A stretch of DNA of 64,000 nt from JAAFHB01 sp963677935 (GTDB taxonomy: Bacteria; Bacteroidota; Bacteroidia; Bacteroidales; Prolixibacteraceae). The DNA lies in contig CAXXEH010000003.1 of the NCBI GenBank assembly GCA_963677935.2, positions 5,332,001 through 5,396,000 on the forward strand, given 5' to 3'. Under the pieces are notes generated by a model that saw only the letters and a program-made list of their open reading frames with translations, was not told the DNA's origin and did not search any database. The position numbers and the translations under genes are program-made. Positions within the stretch are counted from its first letter, which is position 1; every line of letters starts with the position of its first letter. Of this stretch, positions 61,812 to 64,000 are shown piece after piece.

Positions 61812-62765
61812 ATGAAGAAGAGTCTGTTTTTGTTCCTTTGTTTACTTATTGCAGCAATTGCTGATGGACAGAATTCCGGCAAACCGGTACTGATTAAATT
61901 GCCGGTTGCTTTTTCCTGTGTCGGAAGAGACCCGATTATTGTGGAGAATACACCTGTTATTTTTAACGGTCAGCTTTTAATGGTGGCGAACCTGCGGTCA
62001 AGTGTCAAGGGAAAGGAGAGCGAATCCTATTTATACATCGACGATATTTTAAAAGGTCAGGAGATCGCCAGATTTGGCGCCGGTCATGCCTTCGTAAGTG
62101 CCATTGTCGATGGCCCGAACCTCAATGTTTTTGCCCTGGATTTTTCAAAATCGGGTAAAGTTTGGGAATCTGACGGAATCGACCGTTTTGTTACCACCGA
62201 TCTGAAAACCTGGAAACAGGAAAAATCTATTTTACCTGAAGGTGAAAAGAAGCTGTTTAATAATTCGGTGTGTAAGGATGAAAACGGATTTGTGATGGCC
62301 TACGAATCAAATTTACCTGTTCAATGGTGTTTCAGGTTTGCCCGGTCAAAAGATTTGTCGAAATGGGATAAAATAGATGGTTTGGTATTTGCCGGGGAAC
62401 ACAACGAGTTTTCAGCCTGCCCGGTTATCCGCTATATAAAACCTTATTATTATGTCATTTATACCCATAACCGGATGAAAGGACATAATGGCTGGCTCCC
62501 CTTTTTGGCACGCTCAAAAGATCTGGAAAATTGGGAGCATACCTCCTTTAATCCGATAGCGGAAGCCGGCAAAGGTGAAGGAATTAATAATTCTGACTTT
62601 GATATTTTAGAATATGAGGGTCGTACCTATTTGTATTATGGCGATGGAGATCAGTCAACCTGGGGAAATATCTGTGTTGCAATGTACGATGGTCCTATGA
62701 AACAATTTTTCGAAAGCTATTTCCCGGAAGGGGGAAGTTTTACAAAATTCAGCGCTAAAAGATAA
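61812..62765 (+). CDS. Exported five-bladed beta-propeller glycosidase-like protein, tandem copy 2
   Basis: A 317-residue tandem paralogue of the gene at 60765, 84 bases downstream. Signal peptide ends IADGQ. From NSGKPVLIKLPVAFSCVGRD onwards most positions are identical between the two copies, including the blade motifs and NNSDFDILEYEGRTY. Differences cluster in loops likely to shape the active site or the opposite rim: PVQWCFRF for PVKFDFKF, HNEFSACP for KNEYSACP, THNRMKGHNGW for LHDRIKGYNGW. High similarity points to a recent duplication. Function is unknown; hydrolase activity on the same glycan as the neighbouring GH106 gene is a reasonable guess. Confidence 0.65.
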   Translation: MKKSLFLFLCLLIAAIADGQNSGKPVLIKLPVAFSCVGRDPIIVENTPVIFNGQLLMVANLRSSVKGKESESYLYIDDILKGQEIARFGAGHAFVSAIVDGPNLNVFALDFSKSGKVWESDGIDRFVTTDLKTWKQEKSILPEGEKKLFNNSVCKDENGFVMAYESNLPVQWCFRFARSKDLSKWDKIDGLVFAGEHNEFSACPVIRYIKPYYYVIYTHNRMKGHNGWLPFLARSKDLENWEHTSFNPIAEAGKGEGINNSDFDILEYEGRTYLYYGDGDQSTWGNICVAMYDGPMKQFFESYFPEGGSFTKFSAKR

Positions 62766-62796
62766 CGAGTTCATCAACTAGAAAAAATATCGCCCA

Positions 62797-64000
62797 ATGA
62801 GATACAACCTAAAATCAAATATCATCAGGATCATTGCACTTCTTTTCCTTTCAGGTATTTCCGGTCAGCTCTTTTCACAGGTCGTTAACTATCCGATAAC
62901 ACCACAAACTAAGATTGAGTACGGAAAATTAAAGGAGGGTTTTAAATCTGTTCCCGACGAATACAAATTGCGAAACTTCTGGTTTTGGCTGAAAGGCGTC
63001 GCCACCAAAAAATCAATTACGCAGGACCTTGAAGCAATGAAAGCCAAAGGATTCGGAGGAACCCTCATTGGAGATAACGGGGCACCGATCGGTCCCACCG
63101 GTCCCACTTTTATGAGCCCTGAGTGGCTGGAATTGTTTGGGTTTGCCGTAAAAGAGGCTGATCGGCTAGGCATTGAGCTAAGTATTAATATTCAGAGTGG
63201 GTTTGGCGATCCCGGGAATCCGAATATTCAACCCGCTAACGGGATGAAGAAGATCGTGTTCAGCGAAATTAAAGTAACCGGTCCCAAAAAGATGATTGAA
63301 AAATTGCCTCTCCCACCATCGCAAATCTATTATAAAGATATTGCAGTACAAGCATTTAAGGTTGATATGAAGCCGGGAAAAATCACCATGGGAATCAAAA
63401 ACTGGTATGAAAAATCAATGAATAAGTCGGTTCCGTGGAATAAGGAAGAGGACAGATTTAACATGAGCCTTTATTATGCCGATTTTCCAGACAGTATTAA
63501 ATATGCTTCAATTGATCCGAAACAAATTATTAATCTGTCGGACCATTTTTCAGAAGGTACCCTTACCTGGGATGTTCCACCGGGGGAATGGAAAATTATC
63601 AGGTACGGAATGTCTGCGACCGGTAAAAAGAATGATTATGCATGTCCTGGATATTTGGGTGGACTTTGTTATGACCAGATCAACAGACGTGGTGTTGAGG
63701 CGCAGTGGAACGATGTTGCCAAACCACTTCTTGAAATTGCAAAGAAAAACGGGAATAGCCTCAAATTTGTCCATACCGACAGCTGGGAAATGGGGATGAC
63801 CAACTGGACTCACGATTTCATGGATGAGTTTCAGAAGCGGAGGGGCTACAGCTTAAAACCTTATCTTCCGGTTTTGGCAAATCAGATTGTCGGTTCTCAG
63901 GAGATTTCAGACCGGTTTCTTGAGGATTTTCGTCTGACAGTCGGGGAGCTGGTCGCCGATCAGAATTATGCTGTTCTTCGCGACCTGGCTCATGAAAACG
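62797..64000 (+). CDS. GH106-like alpha-L-rhamnosidase, 5' part, cut by window end
   Basis: An open frame of 401 codons from ATG 62797 runs off the window. The signal peptide ends GQLFSQ (about residue 28). LRNFWFWLKGVATKKSITQDLEAMKAKGFGGTLIGD is the classical start of GH106 (W-F-W-x-N/K-G-x-V-T-K-x-x-I-T-x-D-L-E-x-M-K). Later SWEMGMTNWTHDFMDEFQKRRGYSLKPYLP and DRFLEDFRLTVGELVADQNY match the family's barrel region, where conserved Glu residues act in catalysis. GH106 enzymes are usually about 1000-1200 residues, so about a third to two-fifths is visible. They remove alpha-L-rhamnose from pectic rhamnogalacturonan side chains and other glycans by inversion. It is the last gene seen and probably continues the locus B enzyme run. 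Confidence 0.88.
   Translation, partial: MRYNLKSNIIRIIALLFLSGISGQLFSQVVNYPITPQTKIEYGKLKEGFKSVPDEYKLRNFWFWLKGVATKKSITQDLEAMKAKGFGGTLIGDNGAPIGPTGPTFMSPEWLELFGFAVKEADRLGIELSINIQSGFGDPGNPNIQPANGMKKIVFSEIKVTGPKKMIEKLPLPPSQIYYKDIAVQAFKVDMKPGKITMGIKNWYEKSMNKSVPWNKEEDRFNMSLYYADFPDSIKYASIDPKQIINLSDHFSEGTLTWDVPPGEWKIIRYGMSATGKKNDYACPGYLGGLCYDQINRRGVEAQWNDVAKPLLEIAKKNGNSLKFVHTDSWEMGMTNWTHDFMDEFQKRRGYSLKPYLPVLANQIVGSQEISDRFLEDFRLTVGELVADQNYAVLRDLAHEN

Overview
The window comes from a member of the Bacteroidota, probably a glycan-degrading Bacteroidales or Marinilabiliales-type organism. The evidence is two complete SusC/SusD pairs, two ECF sigma / FecR anti-sigma pairs, dense runs of exported carbohydrate-active enzymes with signal peptides or lipoboxes, Tat-type signals on Gfo/Idh/MocA proteins, little obvious Shine-Dalgarno sequence, and candidate TAnnTTTG -7 boxes. 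The lineage is an inference from gene content. No tRNA, rRNA, CRISPR array, insertion sequence or integrase was seen.

Region 1 (1-8297, all +) is the tail of a sugar-utilisation cluster. It holds the 3' end of an unknown enzyme, a GH20 hexosaminidase, a GH32-like gene broken by a one-base frameshift, a GH172 (DUF2961) lipoprotein, an intact GH32-like paralogue, a leftover C-terminal piece of a GH97 glycosidase, and a sugar-porter MFS transporter. The GH32-like / GH172 / GH32-like trio suggests a fructoside or furanoside substrate.

Region 2 (8375-29232, all +) is polysaccharide utilisation locus A: ECF sigma, FecR, SusC with a signalling STN domain, SusD, a strong terminator, and then catabolic genes. 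These are a Gfo/Idh/MocA oxidoreductase, a GH36-like galactosidase, a TIM-barrel protein, an SGNH hydrolase, a GH28-like beta-helix protein, a beta-propeller protein, an alpha/beta-hydrolase esterase, a heparinase II/III-type lyase and an unknown exported protein. Lyase, esterases and GH28-like protein together suggest an acidic, acylated plant or algal glycan.

Region 3 (29472-34805, +) holds a large exported protein of unknown family, a GH109-type oxidoreductase-like glycosidase and a translationally coupled URO-D family protein.

Region 4 (34802-64000) is locus B. Its ECF sigma gene is on the minus strand, divergent from FecR, which is followed by SusC and SusD and a 17-bp terminator hairpin. 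Then comes an unusual run of large exported enzymes that look like (alpha/alpha)6-toroid proteins: three copies of one unrecognised family, two DUF5703 proteins, a GH95-like protein, an MGH1-like protein and an unknown two-domain protein. An ADP-ribose/CDP-alcohol-diphosphatase-like phosphoesterase sits among them. The window ends with two tandem beta-propeller paralogues and the 5' two-fifths or so of a GH106 alpha-L-rhamnosidase. Rhamnose- and possibly fucose- or galactose-containing glycans are the best guess for the substrate.

In both loci the logic appears to be: ligand binds SusC/D, the STN domain signals to FecR, the ECF sigma is released, and susCD and downstream enzymes are induced. 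Between fecR and susC both loci carry a similarly placed stem-loop that reads as an intrinsic terminator only on the minus strand. This fits a cis-antisense small RNA of the kind known from Bacteroides loci. The most novel material is the three-copy unknown family and the toroid-enzyme array of locus B.
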